Source of the DNA: Haloprofundus salinisoli
GTDB taxonomy: Archaea; Halobacteriota; Halobacteria; Halobacteriales; Haloferacaceae
NCBI RefSeq assembly: GCF_020097815.1
Contig: NZ_CP083663.1
Span: 434,001-498,000 of the forward strand
Length of the DNA: 64,000 bases
Direction: 5' to 3'
Shown here one piece after another: positions 57,951 through 64,000 of this stretch. Each line of letters begins with the position of its first letter. The first letter of the stretch is position 1. The notes under the pieces were generated by a model. It made no database searches and was not told the DNA's origin. It saw nothing but the letters and a program-made list of their open reading frames with translations. The position numbers and the translations under genes are program-made.

Positions 57951-59060
57951 TTACTTCCGGGCGACGATGCGGAGCACGTCCTCGTCTGCGAGTTCGTGGT
58001 CCTTGCCGACCTGCTGTTCGTCGTGTTTGGCGCTCGGCCCGGAGACGCGGGCGAACTTGAACCGGTCTTCGAGGTTCGCGCCGAGTTTCCGGCAGGCGTC
58101 GCCGACGGTCATCCCGCGGCGGATGACGAGCGGTTCCTCGTAGTCGGTGCCGCGTCCCGGCTTGTCCATGTAGACGCGGATGAGGCCGAGCGCCTCCCAG
58201 ATCTCGTCCTTGAGGCCGTCGAGGCCCTTCTCCATCTCGGCACTGATGAACGTCACCTCCTCGGGGTCGAGTCCGATTTCCTCGAGATTCTCGTACACCG
58301 TCGGCAGGTAGTCGCGGTCGATGAGGTCGGCTTTGTTCACCGAGACGATGGAGGGGAGATACACCCGGTTGTCCATGATGCCGTCGATGAGCTCGTCGAT
58401 GGAGGGGTTTCCTCGGACGGTGACCTCGGCGTTGACGTAGCCGTACTCGCGGAGCACGTCCTTGATGGTCTGCTCGTCGAGTTCGACGGAGTCGCTCTTG
58501 GTGACGTTGATACCGCCTTTGATCTGCTTGGTGATGGTGAGACTCGGCGGTTCGGTGTCGAGGCGAATCTTGTTGTAGTACAGTTCCTGGCTGAGTCGCT
58601 CGTACTGGTCGACCTCGAACACCGAGAGGACGAACACGACGAGGTCGGCCGTCCGGACGACGGAGAGCACTTCCCGGCCGCCGCCGCGTCCGCCCGCCGC
58701 GCCCTCGATGAGCCCTGGCACGTCGAGCACCTGGATGTTCGCGCCGCGGTACTGCAGCATGCCGGGGTTGACGTCGAGCGTCGTGAACTCGTAGGCACCC
58801 GTCTCGCTCTCGGCGTTGGTGAGCGCGTTGATGAGCGTCGACTTGCCGACGCTCGGGAAGCCGACGAGCGCGATGGTGGCGTCGCCCGTCTTCTCGACGG
58901 CGTAGCCCTGACCGCCGCCCGCGGAGGACTGGTTTTCGAGTTTCTCCTTCTTCTCCGAGAGCTTCGCCTTCAGCCGACCGATATGTGCCTCAGTCGACTT
59001 GTTGTACGGAGTGTTGGCGATCTCCTCTTCGATCGCGTCGATCTCCTCCTCCAGTCCCAT
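57951..59060 (-). CDS. drg: Developmentally regulated GTP-binding protein (Drg, Obg-HflX superfamily)
   Basis: A 369-residue translation-associated GTPase. G1 VGFPSVGKST (66-75), G3 DVPGLIEGAAGGRGGGRE, G4 SVNKADL, and a C-terminal TGS domain (VIRRGMTVGDACRKLGANLE). The N-terminal helical hairpin carries the NTPYNKSTEAHIGRLKAKL run of archaeal/eukaryotic Drg. It probably acts on ribosomes. A palindrome lies just upstream of its TATA-like element. Confidence 0.95.
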   Translation of the reverse strand: MGLEEEIDAIEEEIANTPYNKSTEAHIGRLKAKLSEKKEKLENQSSAGGGQGYAVEKTGDATIALVGFPSVGKSTLINALTNAESETGAYEFTTLDVNPGMLQYRGANIQVLDVPGLIEGAAGGRGGGREVLSVVRTADLVVFVLSVFEVDQYERLSQELYYNKIRLDTEPPSLTITKQIKGGINVTKSDSVELDEQTIKDVLREYGYVNAEVTVRGNPSIDELIDGIMDNRVYLPSIVSVNKADLIDRDYLPTVYENLEEIGLDPEEVTFISAEMEKGLDGLKDEIWEALGLIRVYMDKPGRGTDYEEPLVIRRGMTVGDACRKLGANLEDRFKFARVSGPSAKHDEQQVGKDHELADEDVLRIVARK

Positions 59061-59081
59061 CGTCGTAGCTTCCGCCGCGTA

Positions 59082-59123
59082 TGTCGAAAAACCCTTTCCT
59101 TCGACGCCGACCGCGGCGGTCGG
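59082..59123 (-). promoter_or_regulatory. drg promoter with 17-base palindrome
   Basis: A TATA-like GGGTTTTTCG lies about 27 bases before the start, and a perfect palindrome CCGACCGC-G-GCGGTCGG (59107-59123) lies just upstream of it, the usual place for an activator site or an upstream operator. Confidence 0.4.
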
Positions 59124-59313
59124 ACGTCCCTTGGGGACCTCGCTGTCGAACCCGTGGATGCGTCCGCCGCGCGTGTGCGCGTGAGACTGATATCGGGGGA
59201 GTCCGGTCGAGATCAGAGCCGCCGGCGAGTGTCTGAGTCGTCACGGTATCGCGCTGCCGTAGCGTCCGTACAGCCATCGAAGCGCTTCTTACGGTCGGGG
59301 CGTAAGAACCGCC

Positions 59314-59700
59314 ATGGACGAAAATCCGGGGCTCTCCGAACAGTACCGGACGGCCAGTCCGTGGCCGTTCTTCATCGCGCTCAGCATCCCACTGGCCGAG
59401 GCCGGCATCCTGTTCAATCTCTTCGCCGTCGCCGTCGGCGGATTGCTGTTGTTCTTCGGTTGCTGTGCCGGGATGCTTCAGGAAACGGGCTACGTCGACC
59501 GACCGTGGCGGGCGCTCGTCGGGTCGGCGATACTCGTCTTCGCGCTCGGCGGCCTCTTGCTGTACGCGGATACGCAGGTCGCAAACGAGGCCGTACAGCT
59601 CGCAGAGCGCGGCTACGCCGTCCTCGTCGCGGGCGTCATCCTCTTCGTCGGCGGCCTCCTCGGCGAGGTGTTCGTCGAGGACGAGGAGTTCGCGGTCTGA
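59314..59700 (+). CDS. Small membrane protein upstream of the oxidase gene
   Basis: A 128-residue protein with four hydrophobic helices, opening DENPGLSEQYRTASPWPFFI. I recall such proteins (DUF7541) beside haloarchaeal oxidase genes but cannot verify. It and the next two genes run the same way toward subunit I, so an assembly or accessory role is possible. Confidence 0.75.
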   Translation: MDENPGLSEQYRTASPWPFFIALSIPLAEAGILFNLFAVAVGGLLLFFGCCAGMLQETGYVDRPWRALVGSAILVFALGGLLLYADTQVANEAVQLAERGYAVLVAGVILFVGGLLGEVFVEDEEFAV

Positions 59701-59748
59701 CCGGGCGGAACCAACAATCTATTTGACCGGCGTCCGTAACAGGTCACC

Positions 59749-60210
59749 ATGGCGAACACGAACTCGAACAAAATCTTCGACAGGGAGACGATGCTCGACC
59801 TGACGGTGAACATCATCCCGCTGTTCATCATCCTGTTTTTCGTCGTGCTCTTTCTGCTCATCCAGCCGTGGGGCGGCGACCTCTTCCCGACGGCCATCAT
59901 GATTGGCCTCCACGTGGTCCCGTTCGTCGGCCTCGTAATCTTGACGTACTTCTCGGGTAAGGCCATCGCCGGCGCGGAGAAGTCCTCGACGGTGTACTAC
60001 CCCGGACAGGCCGGAATGTCGGGCGCGGAGGTCACCCACGGCGAGTCCGACGACCACGAGGAGACGCAGGCGCTCGAATCGGGCGCAGACCACGACGGCG
60101 AACTGACTGACGACGCGAGCGACGAGAGTACCGACGCCGCGGCCGAGAACGACGACGCGGAAACGGTCGACGACACCGCCGCCGAGACGGCCGAAGACGA
60201 CGAATCGTAA
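59749..60210 (+). CDS. Membrane protein with long acidic tail, oxidase-linked
   Basis: A 153-residue protein: two helices (LTVNIIPLFIILFFVVLFLL and AIMIGLHVVPFVGLVILTYF), a STVYYPGQAG motif, then about 70 Asp/Glu/Ala/Thr residues. Possibly DUF6684. A TATA-like CTATTTG is 28 bases upstream. Located 89 bases before the oxidase gene; an assembly factor is plausible. Confidence 0.75.
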   Translation: MANTNSNKIFDRETMLDLTVNIIPLFIILFFVVLFLLIQPWGGDLFPTAIMIGLHVVPFVGLVILTYFSGKAIAGAEKSSTVYYPGQAGMSGAEVTHGESDDHEETQALESGADHDGELTDDASDESTDAAAENDDAETVDDTAAETAEDDES

Positions 60211-60299
60211 TCCGGCGGAACGGGTGGACAGAACGACAGCAAGCGAGACGACGGACGCCACCCGAACCTTTCTTTACCCTGCAATTCCGAGCAGTTCCC

Positions 60300-62060
60300 A
60301 TGCAGTTGAACGGACAGTTAGCGCTGACGGTTCTCATGGGGCTCTTCCTCGTGGGTGTCTTCGCCTGGCTGACGCGGGTGGAAAACTGGAGCGGCTACAC
60401 CCCACTCAGCAGCGGCGGCGCAGTCGGCCAAGAATCCGGGTACGTCTCCGAGGAGAAACCCGCAGGAATCGCCCGGTGGTTGACGACAGTCGACCACAAA
60501 GATATCGGCCTGATGTACGGTGCCTACGGCATCTTCGCGTTCGTCGTCGGCGGCCTGATGGTCGTCTTGATGCGAACCGAACTGGCGACGCCGGAGACGG
60601 TCATCGTCCAACCGGGCTTCTACAACTCGTTGCTCACGAGTCACGGAATCACGATGCTGTTCCTCTTCGGGACGCCCATCATCGCGGCGTTCTCGAACTA
60701 CTTCATCCCGCTCATCATCGGCGCGGACGACATGGCGTTCCCGCGCATCAACGCCATCGCCTTCTGGTTGCTGCCGCCGGCAGCACTGCTCATCTGGGCC
60801 GGGTTCTTCCCGATTCCGAACCTCATCCCCGCGCAGACGGGGTGGACGATGTACACCCCGCTGTCGGCGGGTGTCGGACAGGGCAACCAGACGAACGCCG
60901 GCGTCGACCTGATGATGCTGGGTCTGCATCTCTCGGGTGTCTCGGCGACGATGGGCGCGATCAACTTCATCGCGACCATCTTCACCGAGCGCTCCGAGGA
61001 GGTGACATGGGCGAACCTCGACATCTTCTCGTGGACCATCCTCACGCAGTCGGGGCTCATCCTCTTCGCGTTCCCGCTTCTGGGTAGCGCGCTGCTGATG
61101 CTCATCGCCGACCGAAACCTCGCGACGACGTTCTTCGCCGTCGGCGAAGGTGGCGGGTCGATCCTCTGGCAGCACCTCTTTTGGTTCTTCGGCCACCCCG
61201 AGGTGTACATCCTCGTGCTCCCGCCGATGGGACTGGTCAGCTACATCCTCCCGCGCTTCGCGGGTCGCCGGCTGTTCGGCTTCAAGTTCGTCGTCTACTC
61301 GACGCTGGCGATCGGCGTGCTCTCGTTCGGCGTCTGGGCGCACCACATGTTCGCCACCGGGATGGACCCGCGCCTCCGCGCCTCGTTCATGGCCGTCTCG
61401 ATGGCTATCGCCATCCCCAGCGCGGTCAAGACGTTCAACTGGATCACGACGATGTGGAACGGCAACATCAGGCTCACAGCCCCGATGCTGTACTGCATCG
61501 GCTTCGTCTCCAACTTCATCATCGGCGGCGTGACGGGCGTGTTCCTCGCCTCCATCCCCGTCGACCTCGTGCTCCACGACACCTACTACGTCGTCGGTCA
61601 CTTCCACTACATCGTGATGGGCGCAATCACCTTCGCGGGGATGGCGGGCATCTACTACTGGTTCCCGCTCGTCACGGGACGGATGTACCAGCGGAGCCTC
61701 GCAAAGTGGCACTTCTGGCTGTGGATGATCGGGACGAACATCACGTTCCTCGCGATGATTCTGCTCGGCTACGGCGGCATGCCGCGTCGCTACGCGACCT
61801 ACCTCCCGCAGTTCGCCTCGCTGCACCAGATCGCGACGCTCGGCGCGTACATGCTGCTGCTCGGCGGCATCATCTTCGTGTGGAACATGGTCCAGTCGTA
61901 CTTCGAGGGCCCGGTCGTCGAGGACGGCGACCCGTGGAACCTCGAGGAGTCGAACCTCCGCACCGTCGAGTGGGACTGGTTCGACCGCAAACTGCAGACG
62001 AAGATCGCCGACGGTGGTGTCGAGAGCGAATCGAGCGACACCTCGTCGCAAACGGAGTGA
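60300..62060 (+). CDS. ctaD: Haem-copper cytochrome oxidase subunit I (A1-type)
   Basis: A 586-residue terminal oxidase core that reduces oxygen and pumps protons. Ligands visible: His115 (SHGITMLF) and His436 for low-spin haem; His299, His348, His349 for CuB; His434 for the active-site haem (VVGHFHYIVMG). The GHPEVY motif with Glu301 and Tyr303 marks an A1-type enzyme with cross-linked His-Tyr. It has the usual twelve helices plus one N-terminal helix. Subunits II and III are not adjacent. A TTTCTTTACC box lies about 28 bases before the start. Confidence 0.95.
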   Translation: MQLNGQLALTVLMGLFLVGVFAWLTRVENWSGYTPLSSGGAVGQESGYVSEEKPAGIARWLTTVDHKDIGLMYGAYGIFAFVVGGLMVVLMRTELATPETVIVQPGFYNSLLTSHGITMLFLFGTPIIAAFSNYFIPLIIGADDMAFPRINAIAFWLLPPAALLIWAGFFPIPNLIPAQTGWTMYTPLSAGVGQGNQTNAGVDLMMLGLHLSGVSATMGAINFIATIFTERSEEVTWANLDIFSWTILTQSGLILFAFPLLGSALLMLIADRNLATTFFAVGEGGGSILWQHLFWFFGHPEVYILVLPPMGLVSYILPRFAGRRLFGFKFVVYSTLAIGVLSFGVWAHHMFATGMDPRLRASFMAVSMAIAIPSAVKTFNWITTMWNGNIRLTAPMLYCIGFVSNFIIGGVTGVFLASIPVDLVLHDTYYVVGHFHYIVMGAITFAGMAGIYYWFPLVTGRMYQRSLAKWHFWLWMIGTNITFLAMILLGYGGMPRRYATYLPQFASLHQIATLGAYMLLLGGIIFVWNMVQSYFEGPVVEDGDPWNLEESNLRTVEWDWFDRKLQTKIADGGVESESSDTSSQTE

Positions 62061-62069
62061 AGCGACGGT

Positions 62070-62098
62070 GGTTCCGTCGAGGAAGGCGAGACGGAACC
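62070..62098 (+). terminator. Perfect 9-bp inverted repeat after ctaD
   Basis: GGTTCCGTC-N11-GACGGAACC begins 10 bases after the stop codon. It forms a strong mRNA hairpin; no T-run follows directly, so it may protect the 3' end rather than terminate. Confidence 0.45.
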
Positions 62099-62307
62099 GC
62101 GTCACGAACGCGAGTGAAGTGACGCTGGCGAAGAAGAGGCAGTGACGGTCGGCGGCGTCGTCGAAGGCGAGTCCGCGGACGAACTCGACGCCGACGAATA
62201 ACACGGCCACCCTCTTTCGTTTTTCACCCGGCGAGCGGACGCTTCGACGGGTCGATTTGCGCCCGAACACCGACGTGCCTTTGTCGTTCGCCCTCCGAGC
62301 GGTAGGT

Positions 62308-62391
62308 ATGTCCGACAAAGACCTCCTCGGCATCATCCTCGGGGCCGTCGCACTGATGATGTTTGCGACCGGTATCATCCTCGTCATCTGA
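62308..62391 (+). CDS. 27-residue single-helix membrane microprotein
   Basis: ATG and 26 further codons: MSDKDLLG then one hydrophobic helix IILGAVALMMFATGIILVI to the stop. The charged start and clean helix look like real small subunits of respiratory complexes. It lies 250 bases after the oxidase gene, same strand. A free-standing TATA box is not obvious. Role as a small oxidase subunit is inference. Confidence 0.6.
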   Translation: MSDKDLLGIILGAVALMMFATGIILVI

Positions 62392-62452
62392 CTCGGGCGT
62401 CGGCCGCGCGGTCGTCGAAAGCGCTAATCGCCTCGCGTTCGAGATTCGAGCC

Positions 62453-62719
62453 GTGAGCGTGACACGACTCGAGGGTCCGCGGTTCGTCCTCATCCTCTAC
62501 GTACTGCTCGTTGCGATTTCGGGCCTCGCCGGGTTTCTGACGGCGACGTTCGTCTCCGGACTCCGATCGCCGAAATTCCTCTTTCTGATTCCGTTTCCGC
62601 CGACGCAACTCGGCTTCGCGGCGTACGGCACGCTGACCGTCGCGTTGGTGCTCGGCGTCCCGCTGTTGCTCGTGGTGTACGTCTCCAGATACGTCGACGA
62701 CGCCGCCGCCCAGAACTGA
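62453..62719 (+). CDS. Small three-helix membrane protein
   Basis: An 88-residue protein (GTG start) with helices near 12-35, 44-58 and 60-78: FVLILYVLLVAISGLAGF, then PPTQLGFAAYGTLTVALVLG. It follows the microprotein on the same strand and may belong to the oxidase cluster. No function recognised. The next GTG, two codons later, is an equal alternative. Confidence 0.68.
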   Translation: MSVTRLEGPRFVLILYVLLVAISGLAGFLTATFVSGLRSPKFLFLIPFPPTQLGFAAYGTLTVALVLGVPLLLVVYVSRYVDDAAAQN

Positions 62720-62746
62720 TAAGCGCACGCCGCCGTATCTCTCGGT

Positions 62747-63145
62747 ATGTACCACGTGCTCGTTGGCGTCGACGACAACGTAGAGCGTGCCCGAACGTGC
62801 GCACGTGAAGTTGCCAATCTTCCCGGAAGTACCGGCGAGATGACGGTCACGCTTTTGCACACGTTCGACGAGGACCCAGGCGGCGCATCGGCCGCAGACG
62901 TCGAATCGGTTCGCGCCGCCGCCGACTACCTCGGCGACACCGGCGTGAGCTACGAACTGCTCGAATCCGGCGGCGACCCCGCGCAGTCGATTCTCGACGC
63001 CGCCAAGCGAGAAGACGCCGACCTCATCGTCGTCGCCGGCCGCAAGCGCTCGCCGGCCGGGAAAGCCATCTTCGGCAGCGTCAGTCAGTCGGTCATCCTG
63101 AGTTCGAGCCGACCGGTGCTGGTCGCCGGCGTCGCCGAGGCGTAA
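62747..63145 (+). CDS. Universal stress protein (UspA family)
   Basis: A 132-residue USP domain. VLVGVDDNVERARTCARE opens the fold, and the ATP-loop reads VAGRKRSPAGKAIFGSVSQS, close to the GxxG-x9-G(S/T) nucleotide-binding motif. Role in stress survival; exact partner unknown. A TATA-like CTGATAAGC is about 27 bases upstream. Confidence 0.9.
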   Translation: MYHVLVGVDDNVERARTCAREVANLPGSTGEMTVTLLHTFDEDPGGASAADVESVRAAADYLGDTGVSYELLESGGDPAQSILDAAKREDADLIVVAGRKRSPAGKAIFGSVSQSVILSSSRPVLVAGVAEA

Positions 63146-63154
63146 CGCCGCGCC

Positions 63155-63826
63155 TCAGAAGACGTCCTCGACGACGGCCGCGAACGCCGACGGCGAGAGG
63201 TATCCCTCGCGCGTCTCGACGTGGTCGCCGTCGGCGAAGAAGACGACCGCCGGTGCGGTGTTGACCGCGTGTCGAAGCCGAAAGCCTGAGGCCGAGGCAC
63301 CGTCGAGGCCGCCGACGGCGACGCGCTCCGGCACTGCGTCGAGCAGCGCCGGGAGGTCGGCTTTGAGCCGTTTGCACGGGTCGCAGTCGTGTTTCCAGAC
63401 GGTCACGACGGCGTCCGGATGGTCGTCGAGAAACGCCTCGTAGGAGTCGTCGTCGAGCGAGGCGACCGCCCGGGGAACCGGCGACGGCGGCGACACCTCA
63501 CAGACCAGGTGCGCCATCACGGCCGTCGTCTCCGGCGTCGGCGACGTGTCGAGAAACGACTCCACGGCGAGGTAGGCCGCCAGCTGCGCGCGCGTCACGC
63601 CGTTGGCGTCTATCTCTCTCGCTGCGGTCTCGGGAGCGAGTTCGAACGCCCCGGCGACGGCGTCGACGAACGTCTCGCGGTCGGCAGTTCGATACTGTCG
63701 GCTGTACTCCGCTCGCGTCGCCTCGAACGCTTCGGTGGTCGTGAGCGACCCGTCGTCGCCTTCGCGGACGACGCCGCCGTCGGTGAGACGGGCCAGCACG
63801 TCGCCGATCTCCGGCTCGTCCGTCAT
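63155..63826 (-). CDS. Thioredoxin-domain protein with N-terminal helical domain
   Basis: A 223-residue protein. Residues 125-223 form a thioredoxin fold with active site HDCDPCKRL (Cys148, Cys151) and cis-Pro segment VNTAPAVVFFADG. Residues 1-120 are helical and acidic, of unknown role. CDPC differs from the CGPC of classic thioredoxin. A nearly perfect palindrome abuts its start codon. Confidence 0.85.
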   Translation of the reverse strand: MTDEPEIGDVLARLTDGGVVREGDDGSLTTTEAFEATRAEYSRQYRTADRETFVDAVAGAFELAPETAAREIDANGVTRAQLAAYLAVESFLDTSPTPETTAVMAHLVCEVSPPSPVPRAVASLDDDSYEAFLDDHPDAVVTVWKHDCDPCKRLKADLPALLDAVPERVAVGGLDGASASGFRLRHAVNTAPAVVFFADGDHVETREGYLSPSAFAAVVEDVF

Positions 63827-63849
63827 CGACGTCTCCCCGGGGGACGTCG
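63827..63849. promoter_or_regulatory. Palindrome abutting the thioredoxin-like gene start
   Basis: CGACGTC-T-CCCCGGGG-GACGTCG, symmetric except one bulged T, begins at the base next to the start codon (63826). It may be an operator over the start site or an mRNA hairpin. Confidence 0.45.
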
Positions 63850-63922
63850 GGGGCCTCTCTCTCGGTCGGTGCGGTTCATCGTCTCGATGTACGGGCGGAG
63901 ACAGTTGATAGCCGTTGCGCCT

Positions 63923-63950
63923 CGGACGGCCGCCGCTCGGAGGCCGTCCG
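63923..63950. repeat. 9-bp inverted repeat near the window end
   Basis: CGGACGGCC-N10-GGCCGTCCG. No gene is visible between 63850 and the window end, so its transcript cannot be assigned. Confidence 0.5.
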
Positions 63951-64000
63951 GTCGCCGCGGGTGAGTGTACGGAGCGTCGACAAAAACCCCCCGACGGGAG

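Noticed and set aside
62148-62207. Short 19-codon frame after ctaD (GTG start)
   Set aside because: No helix or domain and no promoter; likely 3' UTR or chance.
1-64000. CRISPR arrays, rRNA genes, intact insertion sequences or prophage
   Set aside because: No regularly spaced repeats, rRNA segments, transposase or phage structural genes were seen on either strand.

Overview
The window is chromosomal DNA of a halophilic archaeon (class Halobacteria), most likely a member of the Haloferax/Halogeometricum group. The evidence is high GC, acidic proteins rich in Asp and Glu, TATA boxes about 26-30 bases before start codons (leaderless or near-leaderless mRNAs), Tat-dependent lipoprotein signals, PGF-type C-terminal sorting signals and an archaeosortase, a FolC-FolP fusion, a GfcR regulator beside glucose dehydrogenase, and archaeal RNase P, SRP19, Gar1 and proteasome genes. 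From memory, several neighbourhoods (gdh-gfcR, btuF/btuCD, dphB-artA) match Haloferax volcanii; I could not check this. There is no rRNA, CRISPR array or intact insertion sequence. One tRNA gene (Thr, anticodon CGT) is present.

Layout. 1-6.8 kb: a dipeptide/oligopeptide-type ABC importer on the minus strand (binding protein, two permeases, two ATPases, then the start of another membrane protein cut by the window edge). 6.9-18.9 kb: small housekeeping and regulatory genes, including a DJ-1/PfpI protein, a sugar nucleotidyltransferase, a Dph6-like ATPase, two cupins, a tandem pair of PP-loop (PAPS-reductase-like) paralogues, a monothiol glutaredoxin, and the glucose dehydrogenase-GfcR pair of the semiphosphorylative Entner-Doudoroff pathway. 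18.9-21.5 kb: an information-processing operon (Rpp30, methyltransferase, Pop5, proteasome alpha). 21.6-32.3 kb: folate and purine genes (folC-folP fusion, purN-purH fusion, purB), an MscS channel, and a cluster of four very small zinc-ribbon proteins. 32.3-38.6 kb: a compact lysine operon through diaminopimelate, dapA-dapB-dapD-lysA-dapF-dapE, in which all five junctions are 4-base overlaps. 38.6-47.3 kb: NYN nuclease, presenilin-like protease, Gar1, SRP19, the cobalamin importer btuF/btuCD, and Trm5.

47.4-50 kb is the one clearly accessory-looking stretch. It starts at tRNA-Thr, carries degenerate copies of the tRNA 3' end, has lower GC, and holds a HalOD1-domain gene with a decayed partial copy upstream plus long non-coding stretches. 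50-54.4 kb: dphB, archaeosortase ArtA, and next to it a surface (S-layer type) glycoprotein gene whose PGF-CTERM tail is an expected ArtA substrate; BtuF has the same kind of tail. 54.8-64 kb: a two-domain glyoxalase-like protein, a NhaC-type antiporter, the GTPase Drg, a haem-copper oxidase subunit I flanked by small membrane proteins (one only 27 residues), a universal stress protein and a thioredoxin-like protein.

How the genes work together. The best functional units are peptide import, glucose oxidation with its own regulator, purine and folate one-carbon metabolism, lysine/DAP synthesis, cobalamin uptake, cell-surface anchoring (ArtA with the surface glycoprotein and BtuF) and terminal respiration. 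No wholly new multi-gene system is evident. The strongest leads are the tRNA-Thr scar with the HalOD1 duplication, the zinc-ribbon microprotein cluster, the 12-codon upstream ORF with a Shine-Dalgarno restart at 18.05 kb, the tandem PP-loop pair, and several palindromic promoter elements.
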